In this document: one piece after another, positions 17,751 to 26,384 of the stretch | Layout of the letters: every line of letters starts with the position of its first letter | How positions within the stretch are numbered: position 1 is the first letter of the stretch | Assembly (NCBI RefSeq): GCF_018326425.1 | Contig: NZ_AP024601.1 | Coordinates: forward strand, 2,406,001 to 2,470,000 | Source: Polycladomyces abyssicola | GTDB lineage: Bacteria > Bacillota > Bacilli > Thermoactinomycetales > JIR-001 | Direction: 5' to 3' | DNA length: 64,000 nt | Notes under the pieces: generated by a model | What the model was told of the DNA's origin: nothing | The model's database searches: none | What the model saw: the letters and a program-made list of their open reading frames with translations, nothing else | Translations under genes and position numbers: made by a program

Positions 17751-18836
17751 TCACACCAAATCGTACGTTTGACGCAATTGCATCAGCAATTCTTCCAGTT
17801 GGTTGAGATTGATTTGCTGCCCGGCATCTGACAACGCCACCGAAGGCTCCGGATGAGCCTCCACCATGATGCCATCCGCCCCCGCAGCCAATGCCGCTTT
17901 GGCGATGGGCAACAGGATATCACGCCGGCCGGTGGAGTGACTGATGTCCACCAACACGGGCAGATGGCTTTCTTGTTTCAAAATGGGAACAGCCGAAATA
18001 TCGAGTGTATTTCGCGTCCATTTTTCATAAGTACGAATGCCGCGCTCGCACAGGATGACCTGTGTGTTGCCGCGGGAGACAATATATTCCGCCGCAAACA
18101 GGAATTCCTCCAGTGTCGCCGCCAAGCCGCGTTTCAATAGCACGGGCTTACGAACAGAGCCTGCCGCTTTCAAGAGCTCAAAGTTCTGCATATTACGTGC
18201 ACCGATCTGGATCACATCTACATATTGAGTCGCCATCTCGATATCGGCCGGATGAACAATTTCACTGACCACTTTCAAGCCGAATTCATCAGCCACCCGG
18301 CGCAGGATTTTTAGCCCCTCTTCTCCCAAGCCCTGAAAGTCGTAGGGAGACGTGCGCGGTTTGTACGCACCGCCACGGATCAAGCGAATTCCCAATTTGC
18401 TCATCGTTTGCGCCACTTGCCGAACTTGTTCCTCCGATTCGACCGAGCAAGGTCCCGCCACCATGACGTTACGCTCCCCGCCGACCGGAAAATCGCCCAC
18501 CATGACGACGGTGTCCTTCGACTGACGCTTCCGGCTGACCAACAATGCCTTTTTGTGGTCATCTTCCAACAGGCTCAATGAAGCCTTGAAAATCTGCTTG
18601 AACAGATGGCGGACGGTATTGTCGTCAAACGGTCCTTCGTTATGTTCCACAATTCGTTCCAGCATGTCTTTTTCCCGAATGGGATCGAACTTTTGAACAC
18701 CGTATCGTTTTTTGATTTCCCCGATTTCCTTTACCACTGACGCACGTTCATTGATGATCCGAAGCAATTGCAAGTTGATGTCGTCCAGCTTCTGCCTCAA
18801 CTTTTCAATCTGTTGGTGACTCAATACTCTCCCCAC
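17751..18836 (-). CDS. aroA: 3-deoxy-7-phosphoheptulonate synthase / chorismate mutase
   Basis: 361 residues. It is a bifunctional shikimate enzyme of the Bacillus AroA(G) type. Residues 1-90 form an AroQ-class chorismate mutase ([30 protein letters not shown]). The rest is a DAHP synthase of the KDO8P-synthase-like class ([63 protein letters not shown]). The chorismate mutase part senses chorismate and prephenate for feedback control in this family. A GTG start at 18836 follows AAGGGATGG. In B. subtilis it lies beside ccpA and ytxJ; here the order is kept, with one hypothetical gene inserted. Confidence 0.95.
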   Translation of the reverse strand: MGRVLSHQQIEKLRQKLDDINLQLLRIINERASVVKEIGEIKKRYGVQKFDPIREKDMLERIVEHNEGPFDDNTVRHLFKQIFKASLSLLEDDHKKALLVSRKRQSKDTVVMVGDFPVGGERNVMVAGPCSVESEEQVRQVAQTMSKLGIRLIRGGAYKPRTSPYDFQGLGEEGLKILRRVADEFGLKVVSEIVHPADIEMATQYVDVIQIGARNMQNFELLKAAGSVRKPVLLKRGLAATLEEFLFAAEYIVSRGNTQVILCERGIRTYEKWTRNTLDISAVPILKQESHLPVLVDISHSTGRRDILLPIAKAALAAGADGIMVEAHPEPSVALSDAGQQINLNQLEELLMQLRQTYDLV

Positions 18837-18926
18837 CCATCCCTTATGAAAAATTTTCGCTTATTATAGCGCAGAAGGAGCGGGATGTCACCCCAGACCA
18901 GTAAAATGGGCGTAAGAAAAAACGAA

Positions 18927-19673
18927 TCAATGATGACGGATTAAATGGCTTGCCCACTGCAAGATATCCTGGTCCTGGGCGGGAGAGGAGAAAAATTGCA
19001 CTTTGGGCTGTTCACCCGGTGTGATGACGACCGAGGTGGGAAACTGGACGATATCATGGTCCGTGGAACCATCCCATTCTTCTCCCACGCGTTTCAACAG
19101 CATCCGCAATGTATCAGCATCGGGCACTTTTACCAAAATCAATCGGTCCACTTGCCTGTACCAATCCGATCCCGTCTGATCGATCAGGAAACGCAAAGCG
19201 CCGGGATACACCAGAGCCGTCGCGGATGAGATACGGGCCGGCCATTGATCCGGTGTGAGAATCCGAACGGTATCCCGATGCGGGATGCGGACGGTATCGG
19301 CAGATGTCGCCAAGATGGTGTATTCGGGGTCAACCGTTTCTTCAGCCCCATTCTGCGCTACACTGATGGAAGAAACGGACAGAGACGATACGGGTGTTTG
19401 GTCATGCTCACTGCGATACGGAATATAGGCCAACAGGAAAATGGATATGCCAACCGCCACCCATCTGACCAGTGAGAGCCCGTTTGCTGAATGGGGAGCC
19501 CGGGCTTTAATCCGGATGTTTTCCAACGTGTCGACCAGTGCGATCATATCCTGCAGGTCCCGTTTGCAATCAGCACACTCCGCCACGTGGGACTTCAGAC
19601 GCATACGGTCGGTTTCCTCGATTTCCCGGTCCACGTATAGCTGAATGAGCTGATCCATGTCCCTGCAAGACAT
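18927..19673 (-). CDS. Anti-sigma factor with putative zinc-finger (zf-HC2)
   Basis: 248 residues. The N-terminal zf-HC2 motif HVAECADCKRDL (His-x3-Cys-x2-Cys, residues about 28-39) sits in the anti-sigma domain. One membrane helix follows at about residues 66-85 (LVRWVAVGISIFLLAYI). The remaining 160 residues would be extracytoplasmic and are not recognised. It lies 16 bp downstream of an ECF sigma gene on the same strand, the classical cognate pair: at rest it holds the sigma factor at the membrane, and an envelope signal releases it. GGAGTGG precedes the ATG. What is sensed is unknown. Confidence 0.88.
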   Translation of the reverse strand: MSCRDMDQLIQLYVDREIEETDRMRLKSHVAECADCKRDLQDMIALVDTLENIRIKARAPHSANGLSLVRWVAVGISIFLLAYIPYRSEHDQTPVSSLSVSSISVAQNGAEETVDPEYTILATSADTVRIPHRDTVRILTPDQWPARISSATALVYPGALRFLIDQTGSDWYRQVDRLILVKVPDADTLRMLLKRVGEEWDGSTDHDIVQFPTSVVITPGEQPKVQFFSSPAQDQDILQWASHLIRHH

Positions 19674-19689
19674 CGCCCGCGTCCACTCC

Positions 19690-20238
19690 TTACCCTTTTT
19701 TCGACAAACGCTCTTTCAACATCTTCCGCGCACGAAACAGCTGCGTTTTGACTGTTCCCTCCGGGATCTCCAATTCTTTACTGATCTCAGTATATGACAG
19801 GGAGTAAAAATGACGCAATACGATGACGCGTCGATAAATCTCGGGTAGATTTTGAATCTCCTCTTTCACCCGTTCCAGAAGCAAACGCTGTTCCACTTGC
19901 TCCTCCACCGAGGCCATGCTGGTGGTCGGAGGAGGTTCCGAATGTATAAACGCGTCTTCCAGCGCGACCAGCTTCAAACTTTTTTTCCGTTTCTGGTCAC
20001 GGAAACGGTTGGTCATCATCGTCCGCAACCATGCCTTAAGCGACTTTTCGTAAACGTATTTATTGGATTTGCGATGTGCTTGCCAGATCGTCTCCTGCGT
20101 CAGGTCTTTGGCGTCCTCGGGATTTCCCGTCAGTCGGTAGGCGATATGATACAGGTAACGCCGATGCTGTTGCAGGCGTTCCATAAAGTCATCCGCCACC
20201 AACTTCCGTGATGAGACTCGCATTTCCTTTGAGCTCAT
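19690..20238 (-). CDS. ECF-type RNA polymerase sigma factor
   Basis: 182 residues. Region 2 is at about 20-90 (LYHIAYRLTGNPEDAKDLTQETIWQA, AWLRTMMTNRFRD). Region 4 is at about 120-175 (LPEIYRRVIVLRHFYSLSYTEISKEL, EGTVKTQLFRARKMLKERL). Regions 1.1 and 3 are missing, as in ECF factors. The start has AGAGGAGGTTGTC upstream. It is encoded just ahead of its likely anti-sigma factor and 43 bp after ytxJ, so co-transcription with ytxJ is possible. It resembles SigW/SigX-type envelope stress factors, but the regulon cannot be assigned. Confidence 0.92.
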   Translation of the reverse strand: MSSKEMRVSSRKLVADDFMERLQQHRRYLYHIAYRLTGNPEDAKDLTQETIWQAHRKSNKYVYEKSLKAWLRTMMTNRFRDQKRKKSLKLVALEDAFIHSEPPPTTSMASVEEQVEQRLLLERVKEEIQNLPEIYRRVIVLRHFYSLSYTEISKELEIPEGTVKTQLFRARKMLKERLSKKG

Positions 20239-20281
20239 GACAACCTCCTCTGTTCCTCTTTCTCCCGTTAGAACCCGTTTT

Positions 20282-20632
20282 TCAGGTGTGTGCGGCTACC
20301 GCTTGTGCCAGACTTTCTTGAGTCACGTTCCAATGGGAAGCGTGCCAGACGGCTTTTCCATCCTTGATGAGTAGCGCTTGCGGTGATTCATGTTTGACTT
20401 GCAGCTGTTCCGCGATCGCGTTGGAGACCGGACGATGTTCAATCACGGTGACCACGCCCATCCGAACGGATTTGGCCTGCGATGTGCCGGAAAAAGCACG
20501 AAACGCTTCAAATGCTTCGGCACTGATCGGGCATTGGGTACTGTGTTTCAATAGCAACAGCGGCTGTTTCCGGGATTCTTCCAACCAAGACTCCCATTGT
20601 TCCTCCGAGGTAATCAACGGCAATTCGCTCAT
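20282..20632 (-). CDS. ytxJ: YtxJ-like bacillithiol system protein
   Basis: 116 residues with a thioredoxin-like fold. The segment LLLKHSTQCPISAEAFEAF carries a monothiol CPIS motif at the usual redox position, as in YtxJ-family bacilliredoxin-like proteins (DUF2847). The family is proposed to handle bacillithiol mixed disulfides. The ATG at 20632 has AAAGGGTGG upstream; an in-frame GTG 9 bp earlier is the alternative. In B. subtilis ytxG-ytxH-ytxJ precede aroA; here the same set occurs, with an EamA-type gene inserted between ytxH and ytxJ. Confidence 0.85.
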   Translation of the reverse strand: MSELPLITSEEQWESWLEESRKQPLLLLKHSTQCPISAEAFEAFRAFSGTSQAKSVRMGVVTVIEHRPVSNAIAEQLQVKHESPQALLIKDGKAVWHASHWNVTQESLAQAVAAHT

Positions 20633-20651
20633 TTCATCCACCCTTTCTGCA

Positions 20652-21086
20652 CTAAGATCCTTCGGTGTCTCCCAACAACAGCACCCCTGCCACCACTAAC
20701 ACAATGCCTATCAACTTGGTTAGGGTAACTGATTCACCAAACACGATAATGGACAAGAAATAGGCGATAACAGGGAAACCGCCCACGATCGGCATGACGC
20801 GACCGATCTCCCCGTATTGCAGGGCTTTAAAATAAAAAAACTGGGCGAACAGCACACCAAATACACCGCCGATTACGACAAACACCAATGACTGGGCATC
20901 GGTTGCACGAAACAGGTGTGCTTTGCCGGAAGTCACCAAAAATGCCGTGACCAGCAACGATGTGACCGACGCGCGGACGAACAGCGCCAAGGTGGGATCG
21001 GTCCGAGACAACCCCAACTTTTCAAAAACGGGCGCGATCCCGAAACTAAGCGCCGCCAGCAGCGCGTACACAATTTCTTTATTCAT
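20652..21086 (-). CDS. Half-size EamA/DMT family transporter
   Basis: 144 residues and about five membrane helices: one EamA repeat only (IVYALLAALSFGIAPVFEKLGL, VFVVIGGVFGVLFAQFFYFKAL, VMPIVGGFPVIAYFLSIIVF, LIGIVLVVAGVLLLGD). Full-length DMT exporters have two such repeats, so this one probably works as a homodimer, as do other single-repeat members; it is not an obvious truncation. The likely start is the ATG at 21086, 7 nt after GAGG. It is 19 bp upstream of ytxJ on the same strand. Substrate unknown; small metabolite efflux is typical. Confidence 0.8.
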   Translation of the reverse strand: MNKEIVYALLAALSFGIAPVFEKLGLSRTDPTLALFVRASVTSLLVTAFLVTSGKAHLFRATDAQSLVFVVIGGVFGVLFAQFFYFKALQYGEIGRVMPIVGGFPVIAYFLSIIVFGESVTLTKLIGIVLVVAGVLLLGDTEGS

Positions 21087-21282
21087 TATCATACCTCGTT
21101 TGGACCTTTTTGTCCCATGTATATGTTTTGTCCAAACGGGTTAGACACGCTCTTATCAGGATATCCTTTGAATCGGGTGCAACCTGGTGCTTGTCCGTCG
21201 ACAACACTGTTGATTTATTACCCACCCGCTCATCCGCAATTAACCTGTAATATTTTCCATTTTCTAACTAACTCAGAAGCCA

Positions 21283-21299
21283 CTCGACTGAGAGTCGAG
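21283..21299 (-). terminator. Hairpin after ytxH
   Basis: CTCGACT, loop GAG, AGTCGAG is a perfect 7-bp stem 22 bp after the ytxH stop. There is no strong U-tract, so termination efficiency is uncertain. Confidence 0.4.
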
Positions 21300-21320
21300 C
21301 GCCGTTTCCCATTTTCCGCA

Positions 21321-21662
21321 TCATCCGTCTTTTTGGGTGTCTGACGGCTCTCCTTCCGTTTTACGGATGTCGACCCACATCTGTTCCTTTCGCATGTTAT
21401 CTGCAGTTGTACTTAGTTCGATCCATTTGGATCTGGCCACTTCTTTGGCCTCTTCCCATTGTTCCGGGGTGATGTCAGCCTGTTCCCTAATCGCCTCCAT
21501 CCACTCCCGCCCTTTTTCCTTGGCAATATCCCAGCGTTTGCCCAGCTCTTCCCGCATCTCACGACCCGTTTTGGGTGTCAACAACAAGGCAACAGTCGCT
21601 CCGATCAAACCGCCCACAACAGCCCCCAACAAAAAATTCCTTCCACCCGTTTCTTTCGCCAT
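21321..21662 (-). CDS. ytxH: YtxH-like general stress protein
   Basis: 113 residues. An N-terminal glycine-rich membrane-associating helix (FLLGAVVGGLIGATVALLLTP) is followed by the diagnostic KTGREMREELGKR and a long amphipathic, charged coil. This is the YtxH/gas-vesicle-like layout. The B. subtilis gene belongs to the SigB/SigH-controlled ytxGHJ operon; regulation here is not visible. The ATG at 21662 is preferred because GAGGAG lies 8 nt upstream. Confidence 0.87.
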   Translation of the reverse strand: MAKETGGRNFLLGAVVGGLIGATVALLLTPKTGREMREELGKRWDIAKEKGREWMEAIREQADITPEQWEEAKEVARSKWIELSTTADNMRKEQMWVDIRKTEGEPSDTQKDG

Positions 21663-21691
21663 CGGCCACACTCCTCTCTTCCAAATCTGCT

Positions 21692-22081
21692 TTATTTATC
21701 ACGAGGTCCCTGCCGTTGAAGAAACCACTCCATTACCGCTCCCACCACGGACAACACACTGCCCAGTCGACGGCGCACCGATATCACTTGTTGGTGGAGG
21801 CCGGTGGAAAGCTCCTGTAAACTGGTTCCCGCGGTGTGAAGCGATCGTAGAAGCGGATCGATCCAGTCAGTCTTCTCACGGACATCAGCAACCAACATCC
21901 GCACTTCCTGCATCATGGAGCGGGATTCCTGCAATGTCTCCGACAATTGTTGCTCCACTTGTCGAACGGTTTTTTCGATCGATTCCACCGCACGATTCCA
22001 TTTCAATAAGGAAATGATCAAAAAAATGACCAATACCAAAAACGAAACCGCGATCATCATCAAACTGATTGCAATCCACAT
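21692..22081 (-). CDS. ytxG: YtxG-like DUF948 membrane protein
   Basis: 129 residues. One N-terminal membrane helix (WIAISLMMIAVSFLVLVIFLI) is followed by a heptad-rich coiled coil (SIEKTVRQVEQQLSETLQES), typical of DUF948. The start at 22081 follows GAGGAGGGGC. It is 29 bp upstream of ytxH, so translation in one operon is expected. Role unknown; its family is linked to general stress in Bacillus. Confidence 0.85.
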   Translation of the reverse strand: MWIAISLMMIAVSFLVLVIFLIISLLKWNRAVESIEKTVRQVEQQLSETLQESRSMMQEVRMLVADVREKTDWIDPLLRSLHTAGTSLQELSTGLHQQVISVRRRLGSVLSVVGAVMEWFLQRQGPRDK

Positions 22082-22132
22082 CGGACTGCCCCTCCTCGCC
22101 CGTTCTTTCCCCAACATTTCAGAAGAAAAACG

Positions 22133-23908
22133 TTAACGACCCGGCCGAGCCATTCGTTCAATGTGAATCCCGGCTCCTACCGGATACCTTTCGGGTATGG
22201 AGACCGGCAGTCTCCCCCTCAACGGGATCTGGCCCGTCAGTGCCTTTACACCTGCGTCCAACGATACGGGGTTGGAGCCGTACAATGCCAAGTATGTCGT
22301 TTTTCTCGGTAACACAGCCACATCATAAGGCGTATTCAGGCCCAAGGCGACAACCGGTTTTCCCGTCTCCTCCAACTGGTGGACCAACGCCGCTTGCTGC
22401 GGGTGCAATACGGCACCGGTGAGACCCACGATCACTGCATCCGCCTCTCTCGCCTTCTCCACCGCCCGCTTACGCTCAGCCACTGCGGGATCGGCATCAA
22501 CCCCCAACGCTTCCACACGGAACCCCTGATCGGACAACCGTCGGCTCAAGGCCACCGGTTTTTCGGGTGAAACCACCAGTACGCGCGGTAACCACTCGGG
22601 GCGCAATGGCAGACGTCGGTCCGGGTCCTGTACCAGCGTGACGGCGCGTGCGGCAACCGCTTCTGCTTGCCGGGCCGCCTGCGGCGTTCCCACCATCCGT
22701 TCCGCTTCGTCCGGGTACGCATACACTTGTTTGGCGACGGCATGCTTGCCCAGCCGCTCCGCTTTGAGACGTAAAATGCGACGAACCGACTCATCGATTC
22801 GCTCTTTGGAAATCTTCCCACTTTGAACCGCCTGTTTGACTGCCGCAATCGCGGATCGTTGTGCGGAAAGAGAATGGGCAACCAGAACCATGTCCGCTCC
22901 TGCTTGAATCGCCCGAACGGCGGCTTGTGGTGTGCCGAATCGTTTGGCGATCGCACCCATCTCCATGTCGTCCGTAATGATCACTCCCTGAAATCCCAGC
23001 TCCTCCCGTAACAATCCGGTCAACGCACGGCGAGACAACGTGACAGGGGTATCCGGTGTGGAATCGATAGCCGGAAAAGTGATGTGTGCGGTCATGATCA
23101 TGTCGGCACCGCCCCTGATGGATTCCCGAAACGGCACCAACTCGACCGCATCCAACCGTTTGCGATCATGGGTCACCGACGGCAGACCAATGTGGGAATC
23201 GACATGGGTGTCCCCGTGGCCCGGGAAATGTTTGACCGCCGTCAGCACCTCCCCCTCATGGTAACCGCGGATGGCTGACGTACCCATCGCAGCCACCATC
23301 CGGGGGTTTTCGCCGAACGAACGAACCCCGATCACCGGGTTGGCCGGATTTTTGTTCACATCCAGCACCGGGGCCAAATTGAGGTTGATTCCCATAGCGC
23401 GCAATTCCCGTCCCACCGTTTTGGCCGACACGTAAGCAATTTCCGGATCAACCGTCGCCCCCTGTGCCATGTTGCCGGGAAACACCGTTGCCCCGTCGAC
23501 TCGGGTGATGTCCCCACCCTCCTGGTCGACAGCGATCAGCAGTGGTACGTGAGGCTCAGACGCCACGGCCAGTTGTTGCAACTGATTGGTCAACTCCCCC
23601 ACTTGGCGCGGGTTTTGGAGGTTGCGCGAAAACAGGATGACACCGCCCACATGATGACGGCGGATCAGTTCACGGGCATGAGCCGAGAAGCCGGAGGACG
23701 ATCCCCATCTGTCCGTTTGGAATCCCACCATAAACATCTGGCCCACTTTTTCGTCCAGACTCATGCGGGACAACGTCCGGTTCACCCATGTGGCATCCAC
23801 CTGCGACAACGGGCTGCGGATGTTGAGCGGAACGGCCGACGGAAGACTGATCAACACCATGAATACCAACGCTGTGATGCTCCATCTGCCGATCCGTCCA
23901 GTATTCAT
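22133..23908 (-). CDS. nagZ: Beta-N-acetylhexosaminidase, GH3 family
   Basis: 591 residues. It removes N-acetylglucosamine from muropeptides or glycosides in peptidoglycan recycling. An N-terminal signal/anchor (ITALVFMVLISLPSAV) suggests export. The GH3 N-domain includes LLIAVDQEGGDITRV and the NagZ loop KHFPGHGDTHVDSH, whose Asp/His pair gives the acid/base dyad. The nucleophile Asp lies in ITDDMEMGAI. A C-terminal domain of about 190 residues is present, as in the two-domain Bacillus NagZ (YbbD) and unlike Gram-negative NagZ. GGAGGGAAGGGG precedes the ATG. nagA lies 10 kb away rather than adjacent. Confidence 0.93.
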   Translation of the reverse strand: MNTGRIGRWSITALVFMVLISLPSAVPLNIRSPLSQVDATWVNRTLSRMSLDEKVGQMFMVGFQTDRWGSSSGFSAHARELIRRHHVGGVILFSRNLQNPRQVGELTNQLQQLAVASEPHVPLLIAVDQEGGDITRVDGATVFPGNMAQGATVDPEIAYVSAKTVGRELRAMGINLNLAPVLDVNKNPANPVIGVRSFGENPRMVAAMGTSAIRGYHEGEVLTAVKHFPGHGDTHVDSHIGLPSVTHDRKRLDAVELVPFRESIRGGADMIMTAHITFPAIDSTPDTPVTLSRRALTGLLREELGFQGVIITDDMEMGAIAKRFGTPQAAVRAIQAGADMVLVAHSLSAQRSAIAAVKQAVQSGKISKERIDESVRRILRLKAERLGKHAVAKQVYAYPDEAERMVGTPQAARQAEAVAARAVTLVQDPDRRLPLRPEWLPRVLVVSPEKPVALSRRLSDQGFRVEALGVDADPAVAERKRAVEKAREADAVIVGLTGAVLHPQQAALVHQLEETGKPVVALGLNTPYDVAVLPRKTTYLALYGSNPVSLDAGVKALTGQIPLRGRLPVSIPERYPVGAGIHIERMARPGR

Positions 23909-24057
23909 CCCCTTCCCTCCTTTCTCTCTTTCTTTCGGTTGACTGCGGGGTATTCTTTTTCACACCTGCATCCTATCACAGTCGGTCGGGAATGACTATC
24001 CGAAATCCCTTAAAGTTGTTCGAATCTTTCCCGCTGGTCGTAATGGGTTGCACGCGC

Positions 24058-24063
24058 TATAAT
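24058..24063 (+). promoter_or_regulatory. -10 element upstream of the dehydrogenase gene
   Basis: TATAAT at 24058-24063 gives a leader of about 130 nt. The -35 (TGGTCG at 17 bp) is poor. Confidence 0.4.
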
Positions 24064-24200
24064 GGGATAGGTGAGAAATGAAACACAGTTTCGTAACATG
24101 AAATGGGGCCTCCAGATTTAGTCCTGTTCGAATAAGCGAAGCGTGCGTATTGTTCAAATTCGCCCTGCAAAAGAAGACTGTGGAGAAAGGAGAACACATC

Positions 24201-25286
24201 ATGTCGAATGTCAAATCGATCGTCGTGATGAAAGGAGACCAGACAGGCCAGGAGTTATTGGAAGAAGCGCTGCGTGTTCTCGATCCCAACGTGATCGGAT
24301 TGAACTTGGAGTTTCTGGAATTTGATCTCAGTCTGGAAAACCGCCGGAAAACGAACAACCAAGTTGTCTTGGAAGCAGCGCAGGCGATGAAACGGACCGG
24401 TTTCGGTCTGAAAGCGGCCACGATTACACCGGAGGAAAAAGGGGATGTGGGCAGTCCCAACGCTATCCTGCGGCGAGAAATCGACGGTAAGGTGATCGTC
24501 CGCACGGGACGCAGAATCCCCGGCGTGCGACCGGTCGCCGGTACGTATGCCCCGATCTCCATCATCCGGATGGCGGTCGGTGACGCCTATGGCGCCAAGG
24601 AATGGCGCGAAGGGGAAGGTATGGATGAAGTGGCGTATCGGACGGAAAAAATCGACCGTAAAACGTGTCGTGCCGTGGCTGAATTCGCCTTCCGTCACGC
24701 CAAGAAGACGAACGCCAAAGTGTTTGGCGGTCCCAAATACACCGTCAGCCCCGTGTATGAAGGCATGTTGAAGGAAGAAATGGACGCGGCCAGCAAGCGG
24801 TATCCCGAAGTGCGATACGAGCCTCAACTGATCGATGCCACTTATGCCTTGCTGCTCAACAGCTCGGGGGAACCGATGGTGATACCGGCCCTCAACCGGG
24901 ACGGCGATTGTTTGAGTGATTTGGTATTGCAGTTGTTCGGATCGATCGCCGGTGCCGAATCCATCCTGATGAGCTTCGACGAAGATTTCAACCCGAAAGT
25001 GGTGATGGCGGAAGCACCGCACGGGACAGCTCCTTCGTTGTATGGCAAGAACATCGCCAACCCCATGGCCATGATACTGGCAGGTGCTTCTTTGCTCACT
25101 TATTTCAATGATCCCAAAGCCAGCGCCGCCTCTCGCGCCATCTATGAAGCCACCATCGAAACGGTGCGCGAAGGAGTACGAACAGCCGATTTGGGCGGCA
25201 ACGCCACCACCACCGAATTTACCAATGAAGTGATCAACAAAGTGCAAACCAAACTGGAAGTGTGGAATACGCTGCAAGGTTTTTGA
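24201..25286 (+). CDS. Isocitrate/isopropylmalate-family dehydrogenase (divergent)
   Basis: 361 residues of the beta-decarboxylating dehydrogenase fold. It starts SIVVMKGDQTGQELLEEAL, matching the GDGIGPE region but altered. GRRIPGVRPVAGTYAPISI replaces the usual substrate Arg loop, and the metal/substrate site shows IDATYALLLN and LNRDGDCLSDLVLQLFGSI. The cofactor loop EAPHGTAPSLYGKNIANPMA resembles the NAD/NADP motif of Icd/LeuB. It is shorter than Bacillus Icd (about 420 residues) and lacks the phosphorylation-loop context. AGAAAGGAGAAC precedes the ATG. It may be an isocitrate dehydrogenase variant or act on a related 2-hydroxy acid. Confidence 0.82.
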   Translation: MSNVKSIVVMKGDQTGQELLEEALRVLDPNVIGLNLEFLEFDLSLENRRKTNNQVVLEAAQAMKRTGFGLKAATITPEEKGDVGSPNAILRREIDGKVIVRTGRRIPGVRPVAGTYAPISIIRMAVGDAYGAKEWREGEGMDEVAYRTEKIDRKTCRAVAEFAFRHAKKTNAKVFGGPKYTVSPVYEGMLKEEMDAASKRYPEVRYEPQLIDATYALLLNSSGEPMVIPALNRDGDCLSDLVLQLFGSIAGAESILMSFDEDFNPKVVMAEAPHGTAPSLYGKNIANPMAMILAGASLLTYFNDPKASAASRAIYEATIETVREGVRTADLGGNATTTEFTNEVINKVQTKLEVWNTLQGF

Positions 25287-25298
25287 GTAAACGCAAAC

Positions 25299-25321
25299 GC
25301 CCGCTCTCCGTAAGAGCGGGC
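25299..25321. terminator. Hairpin between convergent genes
   Basis: GCCCGCTCT (25299-25307) pairs with AGAGCGGGC (25313-25321). A T-rich tail is better on the minus strand (GTTTGCGTTTACT), so it suits the secreted-protein gene as well as the dehydrogenase. Confidence 0.6.
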
Positions 25322-25339
25322 ATTCGTATATTCAAAGCG

Positions 25340-26212
25340 TTACAATGTATCGGAAGACGAAGCGAACGGATCGATCCCGTCCAACAAGCGTTCCGTTTGC
25401 GGCTGTTCGTCGGTTGTGCCGGTTGAAGTTTGTTTTTCTCTACCGGAAATATCGGGACAATGTCGCTTATGCCATTTTTTCAACTGTTGGCGGAACATCT
25501 TTTTCAATTGCTGCACTTCATCCCGCACATCCTCTCGCTTTAATCCCAATGATGCCGCCACGTCGCGCCACTGTTTTTGCGATGTTTTCATCGCGACCAC
25601 TTGCGCGATGTCTTTCCCGCTTGCTTTGGCCAACACTGCTGCTTTGACAACGTCACGCGGCTTCAATTGATAGCGTTGGATCAATTGGCTCAGTTGTTGC
25701 GGATCTTTTCCCAAGTAGGAAGCTACCGTCTGCAACGCGACTTCCGGATGACGGTGCAGGAACAACCGGATCAGACGATCCTTCGGCAGTATTCGCGACA
25801 GTTCCCGTCTGAACGCCTGACGGTCAACATGGAAAGATTCCGCAACTTGCCCCCAAGTTTTCCCCTTTTTTGCTGCCAGAACCGTCTCGATTTTTTGTCC
25901 GCTCAATTTGGCGATCACTGCCGCCGGTACCAACTGTCTGGGGAGGGTTCCACGATCAAGCAGGGACTGGACTTCGGTCACACTGATACCCAGATACTGC
26001 GCAACCTGCTGTACCAGTAGCTGTTTGTCTTTTTTCGCATCTGTTGTTGTCTCCCCATTGCTCAACAGCTGAGTGCGGGCTGTGGATGCGAACCACGAAA
26101 ACGGAGTCGATCCGCTTTGCTTTGCCTGCGCGATATGTTGAACCCCCATTACGCCACTGATCAACAATCCCGCCGCAGTTCCCGTGATGATCACCGTTTT
26201 CAGTCTGAGCAT
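25340..26212 (-). CDS. Secreted protein with internal duplication (uncharacterised)
   Basis: 290 residues; not recognised. An N-terminal signal sequence (MLRLKTVIITGTAAGLLISG...) suggests export. Two homologous units of about 90 residues follow: AAVIAKLSGQKIETVLAAKK with TWGQVAESFHVDRQAFRREL, and AAVLAKASGKDIAQVVAMK with QWRDVAASLGLKREDVRDEV. Each unit looks like a helix-turn-helix-like fold placed outside the cell. A low-complexity Thr/Gln tail ends the protein. The ATG at 26212 has GGGAGTGAG upstream. It lies divergently ordered after the two-component genes on the same strand, 173 bp downstream of the kinase start-side operon end region is empty. A sensory or cell-surface role is only a guess. 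Confidence 0.72.
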   Translation of the reverse strand: MLRLKTVIITGTAAGLLISGVMGVQHIAQAKQSGSTPFSWFASTARTQLLSNGETTTDAKKDKQLLVQQVAQYLGISVTEVQSLLDRGTLPRQLVPAAVIAKLSGQKIETVLAAKKGKTWGQVAESFHVDRQAFRRELSRILPKDRLIRLFLHRHPEVALQTVASYLGKDPQQLSQLIQRYQLKPRDVVKAAVLAKASGKDIAQVVAMKTSQKQWRDVAASLGLKREDVRDEVQQLKKMFRQQLKKWHKRHCPDISGREKQTSTGTTDEQPQTERLLDGIDPFASSSDTL

Positions 26213-26384
26213 GTGTCTCACTCCCGTCATCAAACTTTTGTCTATTATCTTAACCACAAATCATGACGAAATGATGACGAAGCTGCGACGAAACATAATC
26301 GGGGGCATGGAATATCATCTGCATCGCTTTCCCGGCTTGCTCTATCTTTGCCCTGCAAGGAAGAAATGATGAAGGACATCCGAA

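Noticed and set aside
24255-25277. Long minus-strand frame opposite the dehydrogenase gene
   Set aside because: It mirrors the codon pattern of the plus-strand gene; no start signal and no recognisable motifs.
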